From: Ophiocordyceps camponoti-saundersi (nom. inval.)
Lineage: Eukaryota; Ascomycota; Sordariomycetes; Hypocreales; Ophiocordycipitaceae
Assembly (NCBI GenBank): GCA_003339415.1
Contig: PDHQ01000084.1
Span: 80,455 to 133,002, forward strand
Direction: 5' to 3'
DNA length: 52,548 nt
In this document: piece by piece, positions 1 to 9,055 of the stretch
Layout: every line of letters begins with the position of its first letter
Numbering within the stretch: position 1 is the stretch's first letter
The notes under the pieces: generated by a model
Database searches by the model: none
Told to the model about the DNA's origin: nothing
Seen by the model: only the letters and a program-made list of their open reading frames with translations
Translations under genes and position numbers: made by a program

Positions 1-40
1 GGGTGGGGTGGGGGTGGGGTGGGTGGGGGGGGGGGGGGGT

Positions 41-81
<41 letters not shown>
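1..81. repeat. G-rich tract at the window edge, with a 41-base G run
   Basis: The first 81 bases are G broken only by single T residues, and positions 41-81 are uninterrupted G. It resembles the G tract at the other end of the window (52437-52533). It could form G-quadruplexes, or it could be where an assembly stopped. Any open frame through it (poly-glycine) is not a gene. Confidence 0.95.
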
Positions 82-84
<3 letters not shown>

Positions 85-747
85 TGATGTTGGAGAGAAG
101 GAAGGGGTGTGTTTGTGTGAGTGTGAGTTGAGTGTGTCAGATGAGGGAGCTTCTTTTTGTGTCTCTGACTGGGGGTTTGTTGGTTTGTGGCTGTTTTTCG
201 GTCAAGTCCGTCTCTCTGTCTGGGTAGTATGTGATGATTGAAGTGATGGGGTTGATGTTGATGATGATGATGACGATGATGAGGAGGAGGAGGATGAGGA
301 AGAGGAGGAAGAGGAGGAAGAGGTGGAAGAGAAAGAGGAAGAGACTGGGATTGAGAGAGGGATGTGATGTGACTGTCGTTGTCGATTCTCGCCATGAGGC
401 TATGTGTGTCTGTGAGTGTATCCGTAGATAGAGAGAGGTATGGCATGGCATGGCTTCAGGTGAAGAGATTTTGCTGGGGGTTAGTTGGCATGAGGGATTG
501 GAGGAGAGAATGATGTGTCATTCTTGATAATCGTGATCATCTGTCGAATATTGGATTTTTTTTTTTTCGGGGCTGATGCGGTTGATCTATCAGTTCGTGA
601 TGGAACTCCACCTTGTCAAATCATGTAGACGGAGGACCAACGGATGTGACGATGACGATGAGTGCAAGATTAAGTGGCTTACAGTCGGCTGGGTGGTAAT
701 TAATATATGTTTCCCACGTCCATGGAGAAGGGAGGGAAGGGTAAGGG

Positions 748-770
748 GGTTAGGGTAGGGTAGGGTAGGT
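748..770 (+). repeat. Short telomere-like TTAGGG/TAGGG repeat
   Basis: One TTAGGG unit is followed by TAGGG units (positions 748-770). TTAGGG is the telomere repeat of most filamentous ascomycetes, but only one exact unit is present, so this is at best a degenerate interstitial tract. (AT)17 follows at once. Confidence 0.4.
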
Positions 771-772
771 AA

Positions 773-774
<2 letters not shown>

Positions 775-808
<34 letters not shown>
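775..808. repeat. (AT)17 microsatellite
   Basis: Seventeen perfect AT dinucleotides, self-complementary, directly after the telomere-like tract. Confidence 0.97.
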
Positions 809-811
<3 letters not shown>

Positions 812-1669
812 TGTAAGGATATATTGCATGAGGAGGAGGATAGATGTATGTGTTGCGGATGAATGGGAAAAGGGGGGGGAGAAAAGGGGGGGAGAAGGGG
901 GGTTGAGAAAGACGTCGTGAGCTTTCCGTTTAGGTTTCCTCTTCTATATTTCCTATCTCAGAAGTGATCAGATTGTTGTTCTTCCCGTGATACTGACAGT
1001 ATCAGTAGAATGAAAATGCCTCAGCCGAGACCGGGGTGGAAAAGAGAAGAACAAGCAGGGGAGGAGAGAGAGAGAGAGAGCTGGAAGAGGGTTCATGGAA
1101 GATGGCAAGGAGGGGGGGAAAGAAGAAGAAGGGAAAAAAAGAAAAAAAGCAAGTAAAAGAGAAGAAGCAAATACAGGGAAAGAAAGAAAAAGAAAGGAAT
1201 ATGGAAAGAGAAAAAAAAGAGGAGGGCTTACGCCACCACCTGAGTTGTGTAAGGGCAGGTCAGGACCAGGGAGGGGGGGGGGGATGGATGAATGGATGAG
1301 AGCGGGGAGGGCGTGGAGAGCTTCTCGTTTGGGAAGAAGAAGAAGAGGAGGGAGGTACGGATATGGGAGTGAGTGAGTGTGTGAGTGTGTTGTTCTTGGC
1401 ATCGGTGGAAAGGGAGTCTGTCAGTCAGTCCGTGAATGGTATAGGTTTAGATCGGGAGAGTTACTCAAGGTGGTATCGGCTTGCTGTACCTATGTAAGAG
1501 GTGACTGACTTGGAGTTGACGCTGTGAACGGGGGGAGGAGGAGGAGGAGGAGGAGGAGGGAGAAGGCGTCGTCTTACTGTCGTATGCTATGGTATGCTAT
1601 GCTATGCTACATAACTGTATGTAGAAGATGGAAGCTATTTTACCTCTTCGTCATATACATACATAAGCA

Positions 1670-3457
1670 TCACACAAGCAAAATAGGCAGATGAGCCGCA
1701 ATCCAATCAGAAGCCGTCGATCTGAAATCATCCTTCAAAACATCATTCTCATAAGCCGACTTGAACCACATCAGCTCATGCTTATCCGCCCACTTGGGCC
1801 ACCACTTATACCGCCCAACGCCCTTGTTAGGATCGAGGTGATGCAAGAAGTTGAGGTAGTAAGTCCGACAGCTAGCCGTAGCATGGTCGGGGAAAACATC
1901 GTAGAAGAGCCGGAGGATGTCGGAGCCGTGAAAGGTGCCGAGGAAGGGTAAGCCGTGGTTGTAAGACGCTACGTATGACCAGGCCGATACGTTGGGTCGG
2001 CCTTTGAGAGCCATGGCTAGACCTATCCTTCGCGGTAGGATGAGCACCACGTCGCCTAGGATGGCCGCTACCCTCTTGAAGCCCGGGTAGAGCTCGTTGA
2101 AGGCTCCGGTGCGGAAGGGGCTTCCTCCTGCTGTGGACTGGTGGTCGTCGTAGAGGTTGACCAGGTCGGTCAAGTCGGCTTTGGAAGTGTTGAAGAAGAA
2201 ATCCCTTCGTAACCTGTTGACGATCTCCTTGGTTCCGCCCAGTCGACCGATGAGAAGCGAGAAGATGGTCCCCTCGTCTTCCTGCGATCCAACAATGGTG
2301 GGAACGGCATGATAGCGTCCCGTCTGAAGCAACACGTCCGGACTGGCCGGGAGAACCACGCCGTCCGGTCGGGGGAGGTAGGGTAACGCCATGGCGCCGT
2401 AGGAGAGGAGTCCCGGGATGGAGGTGGCCGCTTCCAGGAAGGTGTCGTACGAAACTTGTCGCAGACAGCGCAGCACGTCCTTGGATACCCGACAGCCTGC
2501 CTCGCGGGCCACGGCGTCGAATATGGCCTGGGCCTTGGACGAGTCGACCGGGGCGGTGGGGACGAACCCTCCCGAGTTCATGATGGCTCCCCGGAATAGA
2601 GGCCGGCCACGTCTATAAGTCGCGTTGCCGCCGTAGAGAACCATCTGGTTGAAGACGGAGATGGCACCAGCCGACTCCCCCCAAAGCGTCACCCTATCCG
2701 GATCACCCCCAAAGGCGTCGATATTATCCGCCACCCACTCAAGAGCGAGCCTCTGATCCAGCAATCCCAGGTTGGCGCTCCCCTCAGCAAGAAGCTGCCT
2801 GCCCGCCAAGAAGCCAAAAGCCCCTACGCGATAATTCACAGCCACGAAGACAAAAGGCTGATCCTGGTCGACGCCCGCGTGAATCAGGTTGACGGCGTCG
2901 TACGTGTTGGTAGCGCCTAGCTGGAATGCGCCGCCGTATATCCAGAACAGGACGGGTAGTTTTGCCCCTGCTTTCGTACCGGCTGGTCTTTGCACCGTGA
3001 CGGTGAGGCAGTCTTCCTGTCCGGCTAGGGGACGTAGGATGGGTAGCTTGAGGACGTCGGAGATGAGCCTTTGGATAGGGTTGTCGTGGTTGTGGTCGTG
3101 GGAGAGGAACATCTGAGGACAGGCCGGCGCGGGACCCAACACCCGCCTGTCCCGTCCGGATAACTTTTCCGAAAGCCGTCTTGGAGGTCGGAGACGGAGG
3201 GGCCCGACGGGCGGATCGGCGTAGGGGATGCCGCTGAAGGTGTCGACGCCGAGGAGGGAGCGGCCGGTGAGGGAGCCGTCTTGGTAGGGGATTCTGACGG
3301 TCAGAGCCCTCTCTTGTAGGGGGGCGGATCGTTGTTCTAGTCTGTGTAGTTGCGGTGCTATTTGTTCCCACGTCGGTGGTTGTTGGTTGTCTATGCCCTG
3401 TCCGGCTATGAAGGTGGTGAAGAGAGAGATGATGGCAAGGAACGAAGAAGACGGCAT
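1670..3457 (-). CDS. Secreted type-B carboxylesterase/lipase
   Basis: A single exon encodes 595 aa of the alpha/beta-hydrolase carboxylesterase type B (COesterase) family, which hydrolyses carboxylic esters. Residues 1-19 look like a signal peptide (hydrophobic LAIISLFTTFIAG, then GQG), so the enzyme is probably secreted. The early family signature GIPYADPPVGPLRLRPP is present, followed by the oxyanion-hole stretch FWIYGGAFQLG and the nucleophile elbow WGESAGAISV (catalytic Ser). GSQEDEGTIF fits the acidic triad residue and FHGSDILRLF the His. The length is normal for the family. The nearest gene downstream on its left is absent, and the 3.5-5 kb region on its right is non-coding. A TATA-like box lies about 120 bp upstream of the ATG. 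The substrate (lipid, cholinester-like or polyester) cannot be read from sequence. Confidence 0.93.
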   Translation of the reverse strand: MPSSSFLAIISLFTTFIAGQGIDNQQPPTWEQIAPQLHRLEQRSAPLQERALTVRIPYQDGSLTGRSLLGVDTFSGIPYADPPVGPLRLRPPRRLSEKLSGRDRRVLGPAPACPQMFLSHDHNHDNPIQRLISDVLKLPILRPLAGQEDCLTVTVQRPAGTKAGAKLPVLFWIYGGAFQLGATNTYDAVNLIHAGVDQDQPFVFVAVNYRVGAFGFLAGRQLLAEGSANLGLLDQRLALEWVADNIDAFGGDPDRVTLWGESAGAISVFNQMVLYGGNATYRRGRPLFRGAIMNSGGFVPTAPVDSSKAQAIFDAVAREAGCRVSKDVLRCLRQVSYDTFLEAATSIPGLLSYGAMALPYLPRPDGVVLPASPDVLLQTGRYHAVPTIVGSQEDEGTIFSLLIGRLGGTKEIVNRLRRDFFFNTSKADLTDLVNLYDDHQSTAGGSPFRTGAFNELYPGFKRVAAILGDVVLILPRRIGLAMALKGRPNVSAWSYVASYNHGLPFLGTFHGSDILRLFYDVFPDHATASCRTYYLNFLHHLDPNKGVGRYKWWPKWADKHELMWFKSAYENDVLKDDFRSTASDWIAAHLPILLV

Positions 3458-3574
3458 CGTGAATGTATGTATGTCTTTCTCCCCCCCCGTCGTCTCTTAC
3501 GCCGTCATCTGAGTTGTCAACTCTACCCTTCTCTTCTCTATCCCTTCATCACTCACTCAATTACTTACACCCTC

Positions 3575-3582
3575 TTTTTATA
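3575..3582 (-). promoter_or_regulatory. TATA-like box of the carboxylesterase gene
   Basis: The minus strand reads TATAAAAA about 120 bp upstream of the esterase start codon at 3457, a plausible core promoter element. Supported by position and sequence only. Confidence 0.4.
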
Positions 3583-4517
3583 CCATATTCCAGAGCGAGG
3601 GGGTTGATGATTACTTACAACCTCCCCCCCTCCCTCCCCGCCCCCATGACCATCCATCATCACGAGGTTCATCACCAAGATACCCATCCATCACGGGGTG
3701 ACCATCCGAACCCCCCCCCATTGCAACCCCCTCTCCAATCTCCGCAAACGACTCTCTCTCTATGCCCGGGAAATCCTGCATTCAAAAACCCGTAGTTATC
3801 GGGAGAGAGAGAGAGAGAGAGGGGGTGTGTGTCATAGCGCATGAGAAACTAGACTCGCTGCTACCACGTCGCTTCGTAAACGGGAAATTGAGGAAGCGAG
3901 AACAAAAAAAAAAAGTCCCCCCCTTTTCTTTTCTCTGACGCTTACAAAAAAACACTGATACTTTGAAGGGAAAAAAAGCCTTTGAGGCTCAAGTGCATGG
4001 AAGAAGCGCCTTCGTTGATGCAGGGTTTCTTTGTCTTGGGAGGGGTTGAGAGGGGGGGAAAGGGGATGAGCATCTATCTCGACGAGGCATCAACTTGGGG
4101 GACTGAAAGGAGAGAGAGACTGTTGTCGTCTATCTGTGGTTGTTGTTCTTGTCCTGTTCTTGTTCTTGTTCTTCTTCCTTGTCATCCTCATCATCATCAT
4201 CATCATCATCGTCATCCTCAGTCCCTCTCGTCTTCCCACACCTTCACCCACAAGTAAACAGCTCAACGTCCCTAAACCCCCCTCATGAATCCAACAACCC
4301 AATCATCATGGCCCTTCAAATTCGCTTTCCTCTATCCTCCGCTCCCCGACTTACACACACATACTCAACCCCTCTACATCGCTTCATCCTCACCCCTCAC
4401 TCTCACAATGGACCATTCCCCTTCTTTATGGTCAAGATGGAACAAAACAAAGCATTCACACGAAAACAGCCATTAATAAAGAAAAGGAGCAAATTTTTAT
4501 TATAGAAAAAAGAGGTC

Positions 4518-4775
4518 ACAGTAGTGATTAACCGCCCTCAACTTACAGTAGAGTTAGTGAATATCCAACCCCTATCAACTCACAGTAGAGTCGGTAAACA
4601 TCTAACTCCCCCATCAACCGAGAGCAGAGCCAGTGAACATCTCACCAAAACTCAGAGCAGGTAGACTCCAATCACCATCTTTCCAAACTCGGCGTATCTA
4701 CCCGCAGAGTCAGTGAATATTTACCTACATAGACCAGCTCCTACTACTTTCAACTCAAGTCAAGTCAGTGAATAA
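4518..4775 (+). repeat. Decayed tandem repeat, unit about 38 bp
   Basis: A core like CAGTAGAGTYRGTGAAYATC recurs at about 4546, 4583, 4622, 4702 and 4756, with weaker traces near 4520 and 4661. The first three copies are 37 and 39 bp apart. Between cores are C/A-rich spacers such as CCCCTATCAACTCA. The copies diverge, so this is an old minisatellite lying upstream of the 5046 gene. Confidence 0.7.
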
Positions 4776-5045
4776 CCAGCAACTTAGAGAAAGAACCAGC
4801 AAGAGACAAACGCAACAATGACCAAAGCAAAGCAAACAAAAGAAGACAACAACAACGACAACCATCCCATCATATATCCCCCCATCAAATAACCCCCTTC
4901 CCCCCCTTCCCCCATCTCCATCTCCATCCCATCACCATCATCATCATCATCATCATCATCCTTCATCAAGTAAAAACAACAACCCAACTCTCTCAACCCC
5001 CAGCAAACACCAAAACCATCAACCCTCTCCCCCCAAAAAAAAGTC

Positions 5046-5659
5046 ATGGCCTCAACGGAAACCCCCCCCCTCCAAGAAAACGACTTACCAACCGCCGAAT
5101 TCTGGGACTTCATCAACCACCTAGACGGAGGCTGGCTCCGCTCCCGCTGCGACCGCCTCGACCGGCTCGAATGGCTAGACGACCAATGGCGAAGACGTCA
5201 GGCGAGGATGCCCGCCAGCGAGAGGCAGGACAGCTCGGAAGAAGATGCCGTGGGACTGATCGACGAGGTCGGCGACATGCTCGTCTACTACGTCCAGCTG
5301 CACGAACTCCGTCCGCTCTTCGACGACGTAGATGACGCCGAAGACGGAAATCACGCCGACTACGAGCGAGAGACCGGAGAGCTACGAGACGAGGTCGACG
5401 GTCAGATCCTCATCATCTGGAACATGTTCGTCCGACGCTTCCGCTGCAACCCGGCCGAGGAAGCGGGCGATGACGGATGGAAGAATCGCATCGACAGGAT
5501 TCTCATGCCGCCTCCGCCCCTGCTGCCTTCTCGCGCCGCTTCGGAAGACGCTGAGAGCCAGAGGCAGGAGCAGCAGCAGCAAGGTATGATATCGCGAGTG
5601 AGCCCCTCCCTTCCCCCCTCCCCCTGCGTCCCCGTTTGCCATCATCTCTCATGAGAACC

Positions 5660-5727
<68 letters not shown>

Positions 5728-6141
5728 AAAAGAGACTGACAAAAAGAGTCAATCATCAGGAACAAGCCCCTCTGCGAGGGAGGTGGAAGGGAAACTGATG
5801 ATAGGCTTCCTGCTCTATCGACACGCACAACCGAAAGGCGAGAAGGGACTGGAAGGCTGCATCGTGCTGATGAAGAAACCATTGACGACGAGGCCAAGAA
5901 TGAAGAGGGGACGCAGAGGGCGACTTATGGCGACGAAGAAACGACGTATGACGCGCCGGAGGGTGAAGAGGGGATAGAACGGATTCCTTGTCATGATAGA
6001 GACAACGACAACAAAGCCAATGCAGAAGAAAGTGATGAGAAGACGATGCCAAGTCGTGATAGAAGAACGGCAAACAAAGATGGAAAAGGCCTTCCTTGTC
6101 GTGACAAAGAAAACAAAACAAAACAAAAACAAAGCCAGTAG
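5046..6141 (+). CDS. Unrecognised acidic protein, probably two exons
   Basis: I do not recognise this protein. The first exon starts at ATG 5046 and encodes about 180 residues rich in Asp, Glu and Arg (for example EFWDFINHLDGGWLRSRCDR), helical in character, ending in a Gln run. Read on without splicing it stops at 5654 (202 aa) in Pro/Ser-rich sequence that looks non-coding. Donors are available near 5585 (GTATGA) and 5599 (GTGAGC). An acceptor near 5746-5748 would join a second open stretch to TAG 6139-6141, again acidic (GDEETTYDAPEGEEGIER) and ending in a Lys/Gln-rich tail. That places a long AAAG repeat inside the intron, next to the acceptor. The first exon is well supported by composition; the splice and 3' end are uncertain. 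The gene is convergent with the UCH gene, about 77 bp between stops. Confidence 0.5.
5658..5730 (+). repeat. (AAAG)n microsatellite, about 18 units
   Basis: A near-perfect AAAG tetranucleotide run. It probably lies in the intron of the 5046 gene, shortly before the predicted acceptor. Confidence 0.95.
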
Positions 6142-6218
6142 CAAGCAATACACCACGATGAAAAATAAGAACCATAGAAGAGACACTCAGCAAGAAACAC
6201 CAAGAGAAAGAAAGCTCG

Positions 6219-7065
6219 TCAATCCGTCGCAGCAGCCAAAGCAATAGCACTGAACCGCAAATCGCCCCCATCCCTCTCCAAGAAGCTAAGCACGCCGAGA
6301 GCCAAAGCCTTGGCGCTGAGAACGTCCTCCTCTTCTTCGAGGTCGCCCCTACGAATCGGCCCCTTGCGCCTCCCGTCCATCTCCCATAAGCCGCCGTCGG
6401 AGCCCTTGACGAAGCACACGTAATGCAGGTCAACGCTGTCCTCGGCCTCCGGCGCCGGCGTGTCGCCCTCCGACGCGGCCGCCTGGTGGGCCGCCCCCAG
6501 CTCCGACGCCTTCTCCAGGAGCGTCGACCGGTCGTGCGGGGGGAGGGGCTCGGCTGCTTTCCACAGCTTGTAAAGCAGAGAGTTGGCATCTGTAGGGATG
6601 CCGGCTTGTTAAAAGGAGGAGGAGGAGAGATAGCGGGAAGAAAGATAAAAGACGAGTCTTTCGGAAAAAAAAAAACTCACCGATGAAATTGGCGGCAGGC
6701 CCATTCAACAACGCATGCAACAAGCCCATGAGCCCGCACGCGTTGCGAATCGTCTGCCTGAACCACATGACAGGCTCCCCCGCCCCCTTCCCCGAATACT
6801 CCTCCACCAGGCTGTCCTCCGCCAGCCGATGGCTCTCGTACGCGGCGCTGACGGGAAAGACCAGTAGGAGGGCCAGCGCGGGACGCGGTACGGCCTGGAG
6901 CAGGTCCGAGTCCGTAAGGGAGTAGACGTCGTACATCTGAAGGGCTGGGGATACGCCCAAGTTGTGAATCAGCTTCGTCATCAGCTGCGGATTCGCCTCG
7001 AGGGGGATGAAGGCCCCCGTCGCGCCCTTGTTCTCGGGGTCGGGGTTTGTTTGCGTCAACATCAT
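6219..7065 (-). CDS. Ubiquitin carboxyl-terminal hydrolase, UCH (C12) family
   Basis: Two exons, 6681-7065 and 6219-6589, with a 91-nt intron (GTGAGT donor, CTACAG acceptor), give 251 aa. It is a UCH-L3/Yuh1-type cysteine protease that removes small adducts from the C-terminus of ubiquitin or Rub1. The N-terminal part matches the family (FIPLEANPQLMTKLIHNLGV, then YDVYSLTDSDLL and PRPALALLLVFP). The oxyanion Gln and catalytic Cys are in FRQTIRNACGLMGLLHALLN; catalytic His is in LHYVCFVKG and catalytic Asp in LWEMDGRRKGPI. Family members usually have NACGT; here Leu follows NACG. The start is taken at 7065, 13 residues before the conserved block; ATGs at 7062 and 7149 are alternatives, the latter adding a basic extension. 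The intron carries a poly-T stretch after the donor. Confidence 0.92.
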
Positions 7066-7727
7066 TTTGCTGCCTCTCTTTTGCTTCTTTTTCTTTGCTC
7101 GACGATGGATGAGAATCTGTGGCTTTGAGAACAGAGGGGTTTTCGACAAAGTAGAGCTGAAGAGGTCAAGAGAGAGAGGACGAGAGAGGTCGAGAGAGAG
7201 GTCGAGAGAAAGAGACAGGTCGAGAGAGCAGAGTCACAGGGAAGGATTCAGGAGAATCGACAGTCGTTGGTGGGGGAAGACGAGGGGGGAGCTTCTACGG
7301 ATAGATAGATTAGAGCTTGCCTGATTGATTACTAACTAACGCTCACCATCACTATTGCAACCACCACGACCACAGCGGCTCCGCCCGTTGACGATGCCCG
7401 GTATAAAGCAACAGCAGTAGTAGCAGCAGTAGTAGCGGCAGCAGCGGCAGCGTGATAGAACCGCACAAGCTAGGCAATCAACAGTCAACTTACTCGCCTC
7501 GAAATAGAAAAAGAAGAAGAAGAAAAAGCGAAACCAACCGACACGCCTCTGTCCCTGGTATCTGCAATCCCATCCTTTCTAGGCAGCCAACCATCTCGTG
7601 CTCTCTCTCTCTCTCTCACTCTCACTCCTCCCGGACACGATCCTTCCCACGCACACACAGAAACACACGCGTATGTAGTATGTACACACATATGTACATA
7701 TGCATAGGTACATATGCACATCTTTCT
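7066..7727. other. Intergenic region with purine-rich and CAG/TAG repeats
   Basis: This is the 5' flank of the UCH gene and the 3' flank of the zinc-finger gene. It holds a purine-rich tandem repeat (about 7166-7232) built on GGTCGAGAGA-like units, a CAG/TAG/CGG trinucleotide tract (about 7408-7452), a CT run (about 7600-7626) and TATGTACATATG-type alternations near 7680-7715. No separate gene is supported. Confidence 0.65.
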
Positions 7728-9055
7728 TCAGCCCCTGCGAGAGCGGCCGCGACGGCTCTTGGCAGGCTCCGCCGCCGGTGCCTTCGTCTTGGCCTGCTCC
7801 GCCGGTGCCTTTGCCTTGCCGTCGCCACGCTTGCTGCTCTTGGCCTTGGGAGCCGTCGGCTTCTCATCCGGCTCGGCCGCCAGTTCGTCGTCTTCCTCGT
7901 CAACAACAGCGGCAGGCTTGGAAGCTGCCGTCTTGGCTCTGCGGCTGCTTTTCCTAAGCGTCTCCTCCCCATCCGCGTTAGCCTTGGCCCGAGAGGGTTT
8001 GGAAGACTTCTTTGCCTGCTTGGGCGGCTCCTCTTCGGTGGCGTCGGCGTCCGTCACCTCCTCGTCCGCCGGCTTCTTGGCCGCCGGCTTGCCTCGGGCA
8101 GCTCTGGCTGGCTTCTCCGCCTTCGTCTTGGCCTTTTTGACGATAGGTTTGTCGTCGTCATCATCGTCATTTTCATTGTCAGCATCATCATCGGCCTTTT
8201 TGCGGCCGCGCTTAGCTGTCTTCTTCTTGGGTACGGCCTCCTCCTCACCAGAACCCTAGACGATGACGATGAGTATGAATCTGGCAGTATAAATATCTGG
8301 GCTTTACTTACCTCGGCAGCTTCCTCGTCGGCAGCTTTCTTCTCCTTGGAAGCCTTCTGCTTGGCAGTCAGGCGAATGCCCTTCTCACCAGGTCGATTCT
8401 TCTCAAGGTCCTGTAGAAAATATCCGTCAGTCCACGGCGTAGGCACGTCATAAGGAGGAGAAGAACAAGAAGAATACGTACGCCTTTAAAGTCTTGGGCA
8501 TCAATGTGTCCCTGCTCAACGCAGCGGCGAATCTTTTCCTGAAGGTCGGCATGGTCGCTGGAGGGTCATCAGATTAGCATTCGACCGATAAAGAGGAGAG
8601 ATGAGAGTGACACTTACTTCAGTTCATCGTAGCCGTCAATAGCGTCAAAGTCATAGCTTCCATCACCTTTGTCGCAGAGTTCCTGGACGGCGACCATCTG
8701 GGCGCCAGACACGCAACCCCTAAAAAGCCGTTGCGTCAGCGCCCCAGCAGAAGAGCAAGCACGGGCATGAATTCTTTCATTTTAAACTCACCAATGCTTC
8801 CATGCCCAGCTGCCATGCTCTTGAATCTCAACCCAAGTACCGAATCGGATCTCACCCTTGAGAATCTTTTCCTTATTGGCCTTGCAAACCGTATCTTTGC
8901 ATATGGCCCGGTTGTTGGGCGAAACCTCTTTTTTTTTTGGTCACCATCATGATGCAGTCAGTCAGCGAGAATAGGCTTTGAGAGGGATCAAGGGGAAATA
9001 ATGGAAAGGAAAGGAAAGGGGAAGAAAGAAACATACCAACGCGATACTGCACCAT
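7728..9055 (-). CDS. Stand-alone PARP-type zinc-finger nuclear protein
   Basis: Six exons join in frame: 9037-9055, 8792-8927, 8618-8719, 8482-8557, 8312-8410 and 7728-8255, giving 319 aa. Residues about 4-90 form a PARP-type zinc finger (zf-PARP), a domain that binds nicked or broken DNA. The N-terminus reads MVQYRVEVSPNNRAICK, with a second Cys in CKDTVCK, then GEIRFGTWVEIQEHGSWAWK, HWGC and SYDFDAIDGYDEL. The Cys and His ligands of a CCHC site are visible. The rest is a histone-H1-like tail rich in Lys, Ala, Asp and Glu with GRKK, KPAAKK and SRRGRSRRG patches, so it is probably nuclear and DNA- or chromatin-bound. No PARP catalytic, WGR or BRCT domain follows. Exon 1 codes for only six full codons, and every junction keeps the conserved domain intact. 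Confidence 0.9.

Larger units (their letters stand above)
82..1669. other. Gene-free low-complexity region
   Basis: I find no supportable gene here. The region is purine-rich on the + strand, with GAT/GAG trinucleotide runs (about 250-345), (AT)17 at 775-808, a GA run near 1066-1080, an AAG/GAAA-rich stretch (1100-1220), (GGA)n near 1530-1560 and a short GGTATGCTAT-type repeat near 1580-1605. The open frames in it encode only Arg/Lys/Glu or Ser/Leu/Pro runs. The right end is the 3' flank of the esterase gene. Confidence 0.7.
3458..5045. other. Intergenic region with simple and degenerate repeats
   Basis: The left part is the 5' flank of the esterase gene. It contains a GA run (about 3801-3820), a TTC/TCATCA-rich stretch (about 4140-4215), a decayed tandem repeat (4518-4775) and (CAT)n at about 4930-4962. 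The right part, which is C/A-rich, is the likely promoter and 5' leader of the gene starting at 5046. Short open frames here are low-complexity and were not called. Confidence 0.65.

Noticed and set aside
8..241. Open frame with a poly-Gly stretch in the first G tract
   Set aside because: Translation of a homopolymer; no motif, no splice context.
968..1402. Ser/Leu/Pro-rich open frame on the minus strand
   Set aside because: Runs through purine-rich simple repeats; composition reflects the repeats and not a protein.
7452..8453. 333-aa open frame on the + strand
   Set aside because: Antisense to the zinc-finger gene; Leu/Arg/Ser-rich shadow of its Lys/Ala/Glu codons, ignoring six good splice junctions on the other strand.
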